Notes: a model not told the origin generated them from the sequence alone. A DNA stretch of 64,000 nt from CAVQCX01 sp963775335 (GCA_963775335.1 CAVZIJ010000002.1:310001-374000), one strand, 5' to 3'; shown: positions 52,024 through 60,703, numbered from the stretch's first letter. Program-made: numbers and translations.

Positions 52024-52887
52024 TCACTGCTTTACCACACCTGTGACCGTCACCTCGACCCGACGGTTCGGCTGGTAGCACGCGATGAGGGCGGCCCGTC
52101 CCTTGGCGCCGCTGCAGTCGGCCGGCGTCACCTTGAGCTCGGACTCGCCGCGACCCTCAGAGCGGATCGTCTTCGCGCGGACCCCGTGGCGGGTCAGATA
52201 GTGGGCCACGGTAGCGGCACGGCGCTCGGAAAGGCCCTGGTTATACGCGTCCGAGCCGAGCGGGTCCGTGTGACCCACTACCACGATGCTGTCGTAGGTC
52301 ACGTCGCCCAAGTCGTGCACCAGCTTGTCAAGCTTCTCCACGCCCCGCGGCCTCAGAGTTGCCTTGTCGAAGGCGAACAGGGCGTCGGCAGACAGCTCGA
52401 CGTGGCGCACCATCGGGGGCCCCGGGAACTGCGCGAGCAGCTCCTCGAATTCCTCCTGGCAATCGTGGATTTCCTTGGGCTGGTTGTTCTCCGACTTCTC
52501 TTCCACGTAGCACTCGTACTGCGCCTGCAGCCTGGCGACCAGGCGCGGGTACTCGGCCGCCATGCCCCGCTTGGCCTCGAGCTGCTCACGCATCAGCGTG
52601 GCGGTAGCCACGCCGTCCTGGGGCAGCTTGCGATCGGCGACCTCGATGGGCGGGACCTCCTCGCCACCGGCGGCCCTTTTTGCCTTGTCGAGAAAGTAGG
52701 GGACAGACGGGTAATCGTTCTCCTTGTCCTCCAACACGGCCAGATACAGGTATTCCCTGTAGAGCTCCTGGCTGAAGGCGGACCCCGTAGCCTCCATCTT
52801 CTTGACCCCGGCCAAGTCGTACGTGGCGCAGCCGCCGAGTAGCGCCCCACAGGCGCCGACCAACATCATGCTGACAATTTTTTTCAT
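52024..52887 (-). CDS. OmpA-like outer membrane lipoprotein
   Basis: A 287-residue lipoprotein. The signal peptide ends with lipobox LLGGC. The C-terminal ~120 residues are an OmpA peptidoglycan-binding domain (ALFAFDKATLRPRGVEKLD, VVGHTDPLGSDAYNQGLSERRA, RTIRSEGRGESE and NRRVEV). The N-terminal ~150 residues are helical. It tethers the outer membrane to the cell wall. AGGAG and AAAGGG lie before ATG 52887. Confidence 0.9.
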   Translation of the reverse strand: MKKIVSMMLVGACGALLGGCATYDLAGVKKMEATGSAFSQELYREYLYLAVLEDKENDYPSVPYFLDKAKRAAGGEEVPPIEVADRKLPQDGVATATLMREQLEAKRGMAAEYPRLVARLQAQYECYVEEKSENNQPKEIHDCQEEFEELLAQFPGPPMVRHVELSADALFAFDKATLRPRGVEKLDKLVHDLGDVTYDSIVVVGHTDPLGSDAYNQGLSERRAATVAHYLTRHGVRAKTIRSEGRGESELKVTPADCSGAKGRAALIACYQPNRRVEVTVTGVVKQ

Positions 52888-53480
52888 CGCCCTTTTTCTC
52901 CTGAGCTTGTGCAAGAGACCTGTAGCCACCACAGCGCCCTATCCGAAAAAGCGCCCGGATTGGGCTTTCGACCCTTCCGACCTTTTGGAACCTAGACCAT
53001 ATTCAATAAATGCGAGAACACGCGGTCTCTGCGGACTTCCGCTTGGAGACCGATCCCGGAGGATTCCCCACCCAGGAGCTTGTCGGACTTGGGGCTGTTC
53101 TACTGCGGAAAAGCCGATATCGGCCGGATTTCCCGATTCATTTCGTCAAATAGCTACGGCTATTGCGTCCTTAGCCCCGTAAACGGCACGTCCCTGATGC
53201 CACTATTCTCCTCAATGGATCAAAAACTCCGACTCGATCCCGCTTTCCCTCGCTACGAACGCCCAAGTCCGACAGGCACCCAGCCGAAAAAAGGAATCGT
53301 ACGGGCTCGATCCTCCCCCCTCGAAATCACCCCAGCCTCGCAAGTCCACCACGCCAGGAAGCCTGCGCGACCATCCCGATGATCCCACGCTTCCGTGAAC
53401 GTATTGCAACACACTAGCATGGTTGCAACAGGCCGTCGATGACTGGTCGACGGCCGGCGTTCGCCCCCCGTATTCAGGCC
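52888..53480. other. Long gene-free stretch
   Basis: Nearly 600 bases with no supported gene. The part near 53050-53200 has a GCCGATATCGGC palindrome and is composed differently from nearby coding DNA; it may hold an old mobile-element remnant, but nothing is recognised. Confidence 0.4.
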
Positions 53481-53690
53481 ATGACAGACCCCTCACCCCC
53501 CGACCCGGAACGCTTTCGCCGGCTGGATGTGCTGCTCGCAGACCACCGATGGCTGTGGCATCCATCCCCTTACAAGGACCGCCGTCCCGGCTGGTGCCGT
53601 CGGCTGCCCCAGATCGCCCGGTCCCTGCTGAGCCTGGCCGACGGGGAGGTTCGGGCCCCTTGCGTCCAGGGGCCGATCCGAGGTCTGATC
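53481..53690 (+). pseudogene. N-terminal fragment resembling a SAM-dependent methyltransferase family
   Basis: From ATG 53481 about 65 residues (PDPERFRRLDVLLADHRW, then HPSPYKDRRPGWCRRLPQ) look like the start of a methyltransferase family of gammaproteobacteria. The frame then degenerates into the front of the next lipoprotein gene in another frame, and no SAM-binding loop appears, so the gene would be cut short. Recognition is by memory of the motif only. Confidence 0.35.
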
Positions 53691-53707
53691 GGTGCATGGC
53701 TACGCAT

Positions 53708-54469
53708 ATGCCTTCGGGCGTGCGACGATCGTCAGGCGCCACAGCCGCGAAGCAACTCCTCGCCCTGTTCGGTGCCGCCTTGGTCGCCGCCTGCTCGAGC
53801 CTCGCCCCCATACCCCCCGCACAGCCCATCCGGGCACCCGAGGCAGGGGTCGGACACGTCTGGCAGCGGGTCCGCTTCTACGTCCATTGGCCCAAAGGGG
53901 AGGAGCCGCACTGGTATGTCGATGCCCTGCTCGCGCACCGGGTGGTCGGACCCGCCCTGGCCCGCCACCGCAGCGAGATCGAGCTCTGGCGCTTTCACCG
54001 CCGGGCGAACCGCGACTCGGCCGGGCACTCGCTCAGCTTTCTCTCCTTCGCGCCCCCGGCGGTCAACGCCGAGCTTTGCGCGGAGCTGAGATCGGATCCG
54101 CTGGTGCAGCGGCTGCTGCAGGCGCGCGTGCTCGACAAGCTGGTGTGCACCGGTCCGCCGCCGGGGAAGGCCGGGCAGATCGATGCGACGAGTGACCCGC
54201 ACTGGACACCCGAGCTTCAGCGTGCCTGGCCCTATTTCATCATGGGGGTCAGCGAGACCTGGCTGGAACTGATCGACGAGTATGCCAGGGAGGCGGGCCC
54301 CGAAGAGCCGGCCAACGTGAAGCAGGCACTGGAGCGCTACCGCGAGATCGAGGACCGCGTGTCCCATACCTGGACCGAAGAAGGCGGGCATGCCTTCTTG
54401 CATCACCTCGACGCGCTCTTCGGCTACGAGCCCGTCTATGTGCGCGAGCGGCACCTGCAGCGCTTCTGA
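53708..54469 (+). CDS. Lipoprotein of unknown function
   Basis: A 253-residue predicted lipoprotein. LLALFGAALVAACSS is the signal with lipobox Cys at about residue 26 (start ATG 53708, or 53696). The mature part is mainly helical and acidic with WQRVRFYVHWPKGEEPHWYV and GVSETWLELIDEY. I do not recognise the family. It likely localises to the outer or inner membrane periplasmic face. Confidence 0.6.
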   Translation: MPSGVRRSSGATAAKQLLALFGAALVAACSSLAPIPPAQPIRAPEAGVGHVWQRVRFYVHWPKGEEPHWYVDALLAHRVVGPALARHRSEIELWRFHRRANRDSAGHSLSFLSFAPPAVNAELCAELRSDPLVQRLLQARVLDKLVCTGPPPGKAGQIDATSDPHWTPELQRAWPYFIMGVSETWLELIDEYAREAGPEEPANVKQALERYREIEDRVSHTWTEEGGHAFLHHLDALFGYEPVYVRERHLQRF

Positions 54470-54487
54470 CCCGCGCAGGACCGGAGC

Positions 54488-54913
54488 TCAGCGCAGCTTG
54501 ATCTTGCCTCCGCCGCCGCCCCCAAGCCCGCCAGGGCCGCCAGGGCCGCCAGGGCCGCCGATCCCGCCCATACCACCCTGGGGGATGACGATGGACGACG
54601 CCGCCTCGCGACGCAGGTCCTCCAGCTCGCGCAGGGTGTGCTCGATCGCGTCCTGGGCCGCCCCGGCGAAATTCGTGACGGCCTCTCCCAGGGACGAAGC
54701 GGCAATCTCGAAAGACAGTGGGAGCGCCCCGGCCGGCGTATAGATCTGGGCCTGGCCCACGTAGAGCACCGCGCGGGCACCGTCGACGGCGCCGTCCGCC
54801 GTCACCGGGGTCAGCCGCCGGATCGTCCCGACCCGTCGGTCGGTGTACACCTCCTCTTGGTACAAGGAGCCGGCATCCATGCGCATTTCCTTCAGATCGT
54901 CTTCGTTGAGCAT
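54488..54913 (-). CDS. Conserved protein with Gly-rich C-terminus
   Basis: A 141-residue protein. It starts MLNEDDLKEMRMDAGSLYQE; the body (RRVGTIRRLTPV, YVGQAQIYTPAGALPLSFEI) is beta-rich, then a helix (AQDAIEHTLRELEDLRREAA), then GGIGGPGGPGGPGGLGGGGG and a basic KIKLR tail. It has no signal peptide. I do not know the family. ATG 54913 begins the acidic N-terminus; it overlaps no neighbour. Confidence 0.65.
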   Translation of the reverse strand: MLNEDDLKEMRMDAGSLYQEEVYTDRRVGTIRRLTPVTADGAVDGARAVLYVGQAQIYTPAGALPLSFEIAASSLGEAVTNFAGAAQDAIEHTLRELEDLRREAASSIVIPQGGMGGIGGPGGPGGPGGLGGGGGGKIKLR

Positions 54914-55052
54914 GGCGGGACAAGGCCTCATGTCCGAGTTTCAACAGGGATAGGGGCAAGGGTACCAGATCGAGCCGCGGATTCAGGGCGCAGGTGACAG
55001 GGGAATGGGCTTGCCGGGCAACAGCGCTGGAGGGTCCTCGCCCCAAGACGCG

Positions 55053-55370
55053 CTAGTGCAGACGCGCATCCTGCACCAGCACCCAGGGCGCGACGACCAC
55101 CGCCCATAGCGCCGGCTCGTCAGACACCGCCGCCCAGACCCTGGCATGGCTATCGGTGGCGCGCACCAGTCGGCCGGCGTCCATCCACCCCTTCACCGCC
55201 ACCCGATCGTCCGCGGCGATGCGCGCCGCGACCTCGACCAGATCCAGCTCGGTGGCCACCGCCAGCACCGCCCCCCGGGCGAAGTGGCGCTGCAGCTCCG
55301 ACCAGGAAAGCCGTCCGGTCTCGCCGTTCAGCTTCGCGCGCAGCTCATCGGAATTCAGCGGGTTGCTCAC
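55053..55370 (-). CDS. DUF2288 family protein
   Basis: A 105-residue soluble protein. It begins with LRAKLNGETGRLSWSELQRH, then GAVLAVATELDLVEVAA, and ends near the WVLVQDARLH strand, a pattern fitting DUF2288. Start GTG 55370 has AAGG upstream. No function is known. It lies divergently from the NYN-domain gene. Confidence 0.7.
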   Translation of the reverse strand: MSNPLNSDELRAKLNGETGRLSWSELQRHFARGAVLAVATELDLVEVAARIAADDRVAVKGWMDAGRLVRATDSHARVWAAVSDEPALWAVVVAPWVLVQDARLH

Positions 55371-55513
55371 GCCCCTTAGTCCGCAGAGCGCCAACAGGCG
55401 CGGCGCACGGCAGCGGATTTTCTGTCAGAATTCCCAACGGGCCGGCACGGGCGCGCCCGTGACACCGGGGCATTGCCCCGCCGGCAGGGAAGAGGCGCAG
55501 ACCCGAGGCGACG

Positions 55514-56338
55514 ATGACGACCAAACTCAAGACCCACAACATGGCGGTGTTCTGTGACTTCGAGAACATCGCGCTCGGTGTGCGCGACGCCAAGTACGCC
55601 GCCTTCGACATCAAGAAGATCCTGGAGCGACTGTTGCTCAAGGGCAACATCGTGGTGAAGAAGGCCTATTGCGACTGGGAGCGCTACAAGGACTTCAAGG
55701 GCCCAATGCACGAGGCCGCCTTCGAGCTGATCGAGATCCCCCACGTGCGCCAGAGCGGCAAGAACTCGGCGGACATCCGCATGGTCGTGGACGCCCTCGA
55801 CCTGTGCTACACGAAAGCGCACGTCGACTGCTTCGTGGTGGTGAGCGGCGACTCGGACTTCTCGCCCCTGGTGAGCAAGCTGCGCGAGAATAACAAGCTG
55901 GTGATCGGGGCAGGCGTCAAGCAGTCTACCTCGGACCTGCTGATCGCCAACTGCGACGAGTTCATCTTCTACGACGATCTGGTGCGCGAGAGCGAGAAGG
56001 CCCGCAAGAAGGCCGCCACCAAGAAGAGCACCACCAAGAAGACTGCCGCCAAGAAGACCCCCGACCAGGTCGAGAACGACAAGCGCCAGGAGGCGCTCGA
56101 TCTGGTCCTGGAGACCATCGAGGACCTGTTCGAGGAGCGCGGCGAGGAGGACAAGGTCTGGGGATCGATGGTCAAGCAGACCCTCAAGCGGCGCAAGCCG
56201 GGATTCAACGAGAGCTACCACGGCTTCAAGACCTTCGGAAAGCTCCTCGAGGAGGCCGAGGCGCGCAAGCTCGTAGAGCTGGAGAAGGATGACAAATCCG
56301 GCGGATACATCATCACGAGCTTCGCCCACGAGGATTAG
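55514..56338 (+). CDS. NYN domain protein with C-terminal LOTUS/OST-HTH-like domain
   Basis: A 274-residue protein. Residues ~10-165 are a NYN/PIN-like RNase fold, with Asp in FCDFENIA, KNSADIRMVVDAL and VVSGDSDFSPLV, the acidic triad of the family. A Lys-rich spacer (KKAATKKSTTKKTAAKK, ~165-190) leads to a winged-helix OST-HTH/LOTUS domain (WGSMVKQTLKRRKPGFNESY). Such proteins are thought to bind and cleave RNA. GAGGCGACG precedes ATG 55514. A rhodanese gene follows 2 bases after its stop. Confidence 0.88.
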   Translation: MTTKLKTHNMAVFCDFENIALGVRDAKYAAFDIKKILERLLLKGNIVVKKAYCDWERYKDFKGPMHEAAFELIEIPHVRQSGKNSADIRMVVDALDLCYTKAHVDCFVVVSGDSDFSPLVSKLRENNKLVIGAGVKQSTSDLLIANCDEFIFYDDLVRESEKARKKAATKKSTTKKTAAKKTPDQVENDKRQEALDLVLETIEDLFEERGEEDKVWGSMVKQTLKRRKPGFNESYHGFKTFGKLLEEAEARKLVELEKDDKSGGYIITSFAHED

Positions 56339-56339
56339 C

Positions 56340-56717
56340 ATGCCGTCTGCCCCGCGCCTCGGCCTGCTCTGGTGGCTGCCCTTCGGGCATGTGGCCGAGG
56401 TCCCCGCACAAGAGCTTCGGCGCCGCCTGGATGACCAGCGCCCGCCTCAGATCCTGGATGTACGCACCCGGATGGAATTTCGACACGAACACATTCCCGG
56501 GGCCGTCAACCTGCCGATCAATGAGCTGAGAGCCGGACTCGCGGACCTGGGGCTGTCGACCGACTGCGCGGTGGTGGCCATTTGCCTGAGCGCGCACCGC
56601 AGCATCCCCGCGGTACGTCTGCTGAGATCGATGGGCTTTGACGCGGCGCAGCTCCAAGGCGGCATGCACGCCTGGCGACGCGAGGGTCTGCCGACGCAGA
56701 AGGAGGACGAACGGTGA
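56340..56717 (+). CDS. Rhodanese-like sulfurtransferase domain protein
   Basis: A 125-residue single-domain rhodanese. The active-site Cys is in AICLSAHRSIPA (about residue 82), the loop CLSAHR matching the usual C-x4-R. ILDVRTRMEFRHEHIPGA is the CDC25/rhodanese entry motif and WRREGLPT its end. It starts one base after the NYN stop, so they are cotranscribed. A remnant of an SDR gene follows. Sulfur transfer fits a sulfur-oxidising host, but the partner is unknown. Confidence 0.87.
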   Translation: MPSAPRLGLLWWLPFGHVAEVPAQELRRRLDDQRPPQILDVRTRMEFRHEHIPGAVNLPINELRAGLADLGLSTDCAVVAICLSAHRSIPAVRLLRSMGFDAAQLQGGMHAWRREGLPTQKEDER

Positions 56718-56726
56718 CCGCGCGCC

Positions 56727-56861
56727 ATGCGGCCGGACAAACCCGACGATTTCTTCGCCCGACCGGACGACATCGCCGAGTCGGCGTTCTTCGTCGCCCA
56801 CCAGCCTCGCTCCGCCCGGACCTTCGAGCTCGATCTGCGTCCCTTCGGGGAGCGGTGGTGA
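56727..56861 (+). pseudogene. C-terminal fragment of a short-chain dehydrogenase
   Basis: Only ~44 residues remain. FARPDDIAESAFFVAHQPRS followed by RTFELDLRPFGERW is the C-terminal end of a widespread SDR family, where it follows the Rossmann core; no Rossmann part, Tyr-x3-Lys or start is present here. It begins about 10 bases after the rhodanese stop. A deletion has left this tail. Confidence 0.65.
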
Positions 56862-57224
56862 ACCGCATCTGTCCCTGTGTCCCGAGGGCGATGCCGGAGC
56901 GGCATTCCCCCGGGCTAATCGTTTGATTTTTAGGCCCCCAGACACGAAAATGCGCGCCAACGCCGCGCGGTCCTCCCCCATGCGGAGGCCGTCGCGATAG
57001 TCTGCCGAAGGGCTCCCTCTCCCGCCGGAAGAGGGCTGGGGTGAAGGGGTCAATAAGGGTTACCCATTGAAATCCTTTCGATCCCCTCATCCTGACCTTC
57101 TCCCTCGGGGAGAAGGGAGGGGACCGTTCCAGGCTCTTGCGACACCCCCCTTGAACCGGCCGAGGCCCGCACGAGCCCTTTCTGTATCGTTCCATCCATT
57201 GCGAGAAATCCGAGGGGAAAATCC
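56862..57224. other. Intergenic stretch with G/C-rich repeats
   Basis: No gene. At 57013-57050 and 57082-57119 lie CTCCCTCTCCCGCCGGAAGA and TTCTCCCTCGGGGAGAAGGG type palindromes in opposite orientation, a widespread intergenic repeat. GAGGGG before ATG 57225 is the adk ribosome site. Confidence 0.55.
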
Positions 57225-57872
57225 ATGCGACTGATTCTTCTGGGCGCCCCAGGCGCCGGCAAGGGCACCGTGGCCAAGCTTCTGACCAAGCTGGACGGCT
57301 CGGTGCAGATCTCCACGGGCGACATCCTGCGCAGCGCCGTGCAAGCCGGCACCGAGCTCGGCAAGCAGGCGGAGGCCTTCATGAAGGCCGGAGACCTGGT
57401 TCCGGACGCGCTGATCATGGGGATCATGGAGCAGCGTCTGCAGGACCCGGACTGCCAGAAGGGATTCCTGCTCGACGGATTCCCCCGCACCATCCCCCAG
57501 GCCGAGGCCCTCAAGGGTCTGCTGGTCAAGCTCGGCATCAAGCTGGATGCGGCCGTGAGCATCGACGTGCCCCGCGAGGTGATCCTGGACCGCCTGACCA
57601 CCCGGCGCACCTGCTCCAACCCCGCCTGCCAGGCGATCTACAACGTCAAGAGCAACCCGCCCAAGGTCGAGGGCGTGTGCGACAAGTGCGGTAGCCCCGT
57701 GATCCAGCGCGACGACGAGACCGAGCAAGCGATCAGCAAGCGCCTGGACACCTACACCGAGAAGACCGCCCCCCTGGTCGACTACTACCGCGGTGAAGGC
57801 CTGCTGATGAGCGTCGCGACCACCTCCAGCGACGACGTGGTCAACGCCGTGAAGAAGAAGGTCGGGCTCTGA
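57225..57872 (+). CDS. adk: Adenylate kinase
   Basis: A 215-residue cytoplasmic enzyme (AMP + ATP to 2 ADP). P-loop GAPGAGKGTVAKLL, AMP-binding ISTGDILR and LLDGFPRTIPQA, and the LID segment with four cysteines (CSNPACQAIYN, VEGVCDKCG) that probably bind zinc. The first Cys pair is spaced by four residues instead of the common two. GGGG upstream supports ATG 57225. Hairpin 57890-57924 follows. Confidence 0.95.
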   Translation: MRLILLGAPGAGKGTVAKLLTKLDGSVQISTGDILRSAVQAGTELGKQAEAFMKAGDLVPDALIMGIMEQRLQDPDCQKGFLLDGFPRTIPQAEALKGLLVKLGIKLDAAVSIDVPREVILDRLTTRRTCSNPACQAIYNVKSNPPKVEGVCDKCGSPVIQRDDETEQAISKRLDTYTEKTAPLVDYYRGEGLLMSVATTSSDDVVNAVKKKVGL

Positions 57873-57889
57873 TCTAAGCACCCCGCAGA

Positions 57890-57924
57890 CCGGGAGGCAG
57901 ATGGCAGCGTCGTCCGCCTCCCGG
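57890..57924 (+). terminator. Hairpin after adk
   Basis: CCGGGAGGC (57890-57898) pairs with GCCTCCCGG (57916-57924) over a 17-base loop. Might act as a terminator; no T run. Confidence 0.4.
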
Positions 57925-57969
57925 ATTCCGTTTCGCTGCGTCCGGGCAACCCCTTCGCCGCCTCCTGCC

Positions 57970-58084
57970 GTAGCCTGGATGGAGCGCAGTCCGTAGTCTG
58001 GATGGGGAGCAGTGCAATCCAGGACGGATGCGCCAGCCCGGGGCCAAGCTTCCCCGGATTCCGTTTCACTGCATCCGGGCTACG
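57970..58084. repeat. REP-like repeat, family 2
   Basis: GTAGCCTGGATGGAGCGCAG at one end and GCATCCGGGCTACG at the other are inverted; partial repeats of the same unit lie inside (GTAGTCTGGATGGGGAGCAG) and just before (CCCGGATTCCGTTTCGCTGC at 57921). This GTAGCCCGGATGxAGCGxAG unit is common in gammaproteobacterial genomes. Confidence 0.75.
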
Positions 58085-58170
58085 CCGCTGGCGCCTATGT
58101 TGGCGCTCGCTCCTACAATCCGGGTCTACCCTCTACTATCCTTCCAGCTCGCCACGGCCGGAGCAGCGCT

Positions 58171-58590
58171 ATGAGCGAACGAGACTTCCAGATGCGGCTG
58201 ACTTGCCGCTACGCCGACCCCACAAACCAAGTCGTCGACCTGCGGGTCGAGCACCTGGACAAGGACCAGTGGCGCCCGCTGGAGCTGGGAATCGGCTCAC
58301 CGGGCTTTCATCTCTTCGTCTACGCCATCTTCAGCTGCCAGCACCTCTACGTGCGCACCAACTGCGCCGAGCTCGGGCTGATGCTCGACTCGGCCGAAGG
58401 GCGCATCCACGTGGCCGCCGGCCACGACTGGACCATCGACAGCCTGCACCTGAGCTTCGCCGGCCGGCTCAGGGCGGGAACGGCCTCCCCGGCGGCCATC
58501 CAGCACATCACCGAGCGCATGAGCCAGTGTCCGGCGTCGATCAATCTGCGCAGCATCGACGATACGCGGGTAAGCCTCAGACTGAGCTGA
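58171..58590 (+). CDS. OsmC-like family protein
   Basis: A 139-residue soluble protein. MRLTCRYADPTN starts it and LGIGSPGFHLFVYAIFSCQH forms the OsmC-like alpha-beta core. The C-terminal Cys segment ITERMSQCPASINLR fits the OsmC peroxidase Cys loop, and a second Cys lies near residue 52 (FSCQH), so thiol chemistry on organic peroxides is possible. The family call is moderate. GGAG precedes ATG 58171; the gene ends 9 bases before tatD. Confidence 0.6.
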   Translation: MSERDFQMRLTCRYADPTNQVVDLRVEHLDKDQWRPLELGIGSPGFHLFVYAIFSCQHLYVRTNCAELGLMLDSAEGRIHVAAGHDWTIDSLHLSFAGRLRAGTASPAAIQHITERMSQCPASINLRSIDDTRVSLRLS

Positions 58591-58599
58591 CACCCCAGG

Positions 58600-59379
58600 A
58601 TGATCGACTGCCACTCTCACCTGGCGTGCGAGGCCTTCGATGCGGACCGCCCGGCGGTCATCGAGCGCGCACGCGCAGCGGGGGTGAAGCAGATACTGGT
58701 GGTGGGGGAGGATCTCGCCGACAGCCGCCGGACCCTGGAGGTCTGCGCCCGGCATCCGGGGGTGCTCATCCCCTGCGTCGGGCTGCACCCGGACCGCTTC
58801 GCCGACGATCGCCCGCTTCCTGAAGACACCGATATCCAAGCGGTGGAACAGCTCGCCCGGGAGCACCGCACCGAGATCGCCTGCATCGGCGAGGTCGGGC
58901 TCGACTACTGGTGCACCAAGGATCCGGCGCGACGGGCCGCTCAGCGCGCCTGCCTCGAGCGGATGGCCGCCCTGGCCACGGCGCTGGGGCTGCCGCTCAA
59001 CGTGCACTCGCGCTCGTCGGGGCACTACGCCATCGACCTGCTCGCCGGCACAGGGGCCGGCCGGGTGCTGATGCACGCCTTCGACGGCAAGGCCTCTCAC
59101 GCGGTGGGAGCCGCCGAGCGCTTGGGCTATGCTTTCTCGGTGCCGCCGTCGGTGGTGCGCTCGGCCCAGAAGCAGAAGCTGGCGACCCGGCTCCCCCTGG
59201 ACGCCCTGCTGCTGGAGTCCGACAGCCCGGTGCTCGGTCCCGAGGCCGGCCAGCGAAACGAGCCCGCGAACCTCGTCGAAACCGTGCGGTGGGTTGCCTC
59301 CGCCCGGGGACTGTCGGAGGAGCGGGTCCGGGAGGTGACCACAGACAATGCACGCCGGCTGTTCTCGGGCAGGCCCTGA
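58600..59379 (+). CDS. tatD: TatD family metal-dependent DNase
   Basis: A 259-residue TIM-barrel hydrolase. Metal-binding residues are in MIDCHSHL, CIGEVGLDYW, LNVHSRSSG, LMHAFDGKA and LLLESDSPVL, all typical of TatD/YcfH. It acts on DNA 3' ends or related phosphodiester/amide bonds. It begins 9 bases after the OsmC-like gene, so both are likely cotranscribed. Confidence 0.93.
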   Translation: MIDCHSHLACEAFDADRPAVIERARAAGVKQILVVGEDLADSRRTLEVCARHPGVLIPCVGLHPDRFADDRPLPEDTDIQAVEQLAREHRTEIACIGEVGLDYWCTKDPARRAAQRACLERMAALATALGLPLNVHSRSSGHYAIDLLAGTGAGRVLMHAFDGKASHAVGAAERLGYAFSVPPSVVRSAQKQKLATRLPLDALLLESDSPVLGPEAGQRNEPANLVETVRWVASARGLSEERVREVTTDNARRLFSGRP

Positions 59380-59442
59380 TTCAATCCCACCGGGCGCCCG
59401 CGCCCCGGATTGGCGTCGTTGGCTGCGGCGGTGCGGCCGACC

Positions 59443-59778
59443 GTGAGCGCCGAGGTCCATTTCCGGGTCCGAGGGCGGGTCCAGGGGGTGATGTTCCGCC
59501 AGACCCTGGTCCGCGCCGCCCAGCGCCGCGCCCTGGAGGCGGGGGCAACCAACCTCGCCGATGGCACCGTCGCCTGCGTGCTCCGGGGCGACCCGACCGC
59601 GATCGCAGCCATCCTCGACAGAATGGAGCAGGGCAACACCATCAATTCCTGGGGCGCCCAGATCCGCTGTCTGGAGCGGCTGGATCCCGCCGCGGGCCTG
59701 CCGCTGCACGCCCATCAGGTCACCACCAGCAACGTCGATCGCTACAGCTGGAGCCCCCAGGTGGACATGTACCTGTGA
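59443..59778 (+). CDS. Acylphosphatase-like protein
   Basis: A 111-residue protein. HFRVRGRVQGVMFRQTL contains the GRVQGVxFR active-site loop with the catalytic Arg, and ATNLADGTV the catalytic Asn of acylphosphatases. The family is ~92 residues; this one has an extra ~15-residue tail and shorter conserved C-terminus, so it is a variant. GTG 59443 is chosen over TTG 59410. It follows tatD by 63 bases. Confidence 0.8.
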   Translation: MSAEVHFRVRGRVQGVMFRQTLVRAAQRRALEAGATNLADGTVACVLRGDPTAIAAILDRMEQGNTINSWGAQIRCLERLDPAAGLPLHAHQVTTSNVDRYSWSPQVDMYL

Positions 59779-59785
59779 GGCGCCG

Positions 59786-59893
59786 ATGCGTACCGTCGCC
59801 ATGCACAAAGGCCTGAAGATCGCCCTCGCCTGCCTGATCTGCCTCGGCGTCGCCGCCCTGATCGTGGCGGTCGTGCAGTGGCTGGCGGGCTGA
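59786..59893 (+). CDS. Small single-helix membrane protein
   Basis: A 35-residue peptide: a short basic start, then one hydrophobic helix (IALACLICLGVAALIVAVVQ). It starts 7 bases after the acylphosphatase stop. Small, no family recognised; existence is supported mainly by hydrophobic composition and position. Confidence 0.4.
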   Translation: MRTVAMHKGLKIALACLICLGVAALIVAVVQWLAG

Positions 59894-59931
59894 GACCACG
59901 CTTGCGCGTCGGTCGCGTAGCGCGGCTACCT

Positions 59932-60011
59932 TGTAGGAGCGACCTCCAGGTCGCGATCGGTTTGCGTCACCGGCAGGGGCTCGGCCATCGCGAGCGGGAG
60001 CTCGCCCCTAC
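59932..60011. repeat. REP-like palindrome, family 1, copy C
   Basis: GTAGGAGCGACCTCCAGGTC ... GAGCGGGAGCTCGCCCCTAC, inverted ends as in copies A (30809) and B (43453). Confidence 0.85.
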
Positions 60012-60505
60012 AATCCCGGTCCGCTGTCTACCGTCCCTCTCCGCCGCACCAACCGGCCGTCCCTATAGTCTGCGAAGGCCTGGGCGACCTCCTCGCGGGT
60101 GCTCATCACGAACGGGCCGTACTGGACGATCGGCTCGCCGATGGGGCGGCCGGCGACCAGAATGAGGCGCGCGCCCTCCTCGCCGGCGACCAAGTCCACC
60201 TCGTCGCCAGGGCCCAGGACGGCGAGGTGGTGGATCGGCAGGTTGCGCCCGGCCAGACGGGCGTCGCCCTCGAACAGGTAGGCGAACGCAACGAGGCCGT
60301 CGGGCAGGACCTGTTGAAACGCCCGACCGGACTCCAACGCGACGTCCAGATACTGCATGCCGGTATTCTGGTCATCGACGGGGCCGGGCACCCCTTCGAG
60401 CACGCCGCTCAGCACCCGCACGCGCTGTCCCGCGCGCTCGACCAAGGGGACGGCCTCCGGGGCGATCTCCCTGATACCCTCCGCCGCGAGGATGAGCTCC
60501 ACCAT
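60008..60505 (-). pseudogene. Pirin-like C-terminal domain fragment
   Basis: A 165-codon frame equal to the C-terminal cupin of pirins: RVRVLSGVLEGV, GPV, MQYLDVAL, LVAFAYLFEGDARLAGRNL, ILVAGRPIGEPIVQYGPFVM and the closing DYRDGR. The N-terminal cupin with the HPHRG-type metal site is missing. Instead the frame starts in what looks like a cytochrome b561 segment (ARGLWMVEL). It may make a truncated protein but is best read as the remnant of a deletion. Confidence 0.65.
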
Positions 60506-60590
60506 CCAGAGCCCCCGAGCGAAAAGCGGCGACCAGCCAGTGCAGCAGGACCGCCGCCAGACCGTACCCCTGCTCGGTGCTCTTCCACAT
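60493..60590 (-). pseudogene. Cytochrome b561 N-terminal fragment
   Basis: From ATG 60590 (GGGAGCG upstream) MWKSTEQGYGLAAVLLHWLV fits the first helix of bacterial cytochrome b561, with its haem-binding His. A one-base shift then leads into LFARGLWMVEL, which continues that protein, before joining pirin-like sequence. Everything after is lost. Confidence 0.5.
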
Positions 60591-60703
60591 CAGACCGCGC
60601 TCCCGTGATGTGCCGGCGCCCTTCAGGGCGGCCCGGAGACAAATGTGGCGATTGCGGCCGCGAGAATAAACAGCTACTTTTTCAAGAGCCTATTCTCTCG
60701 ATT

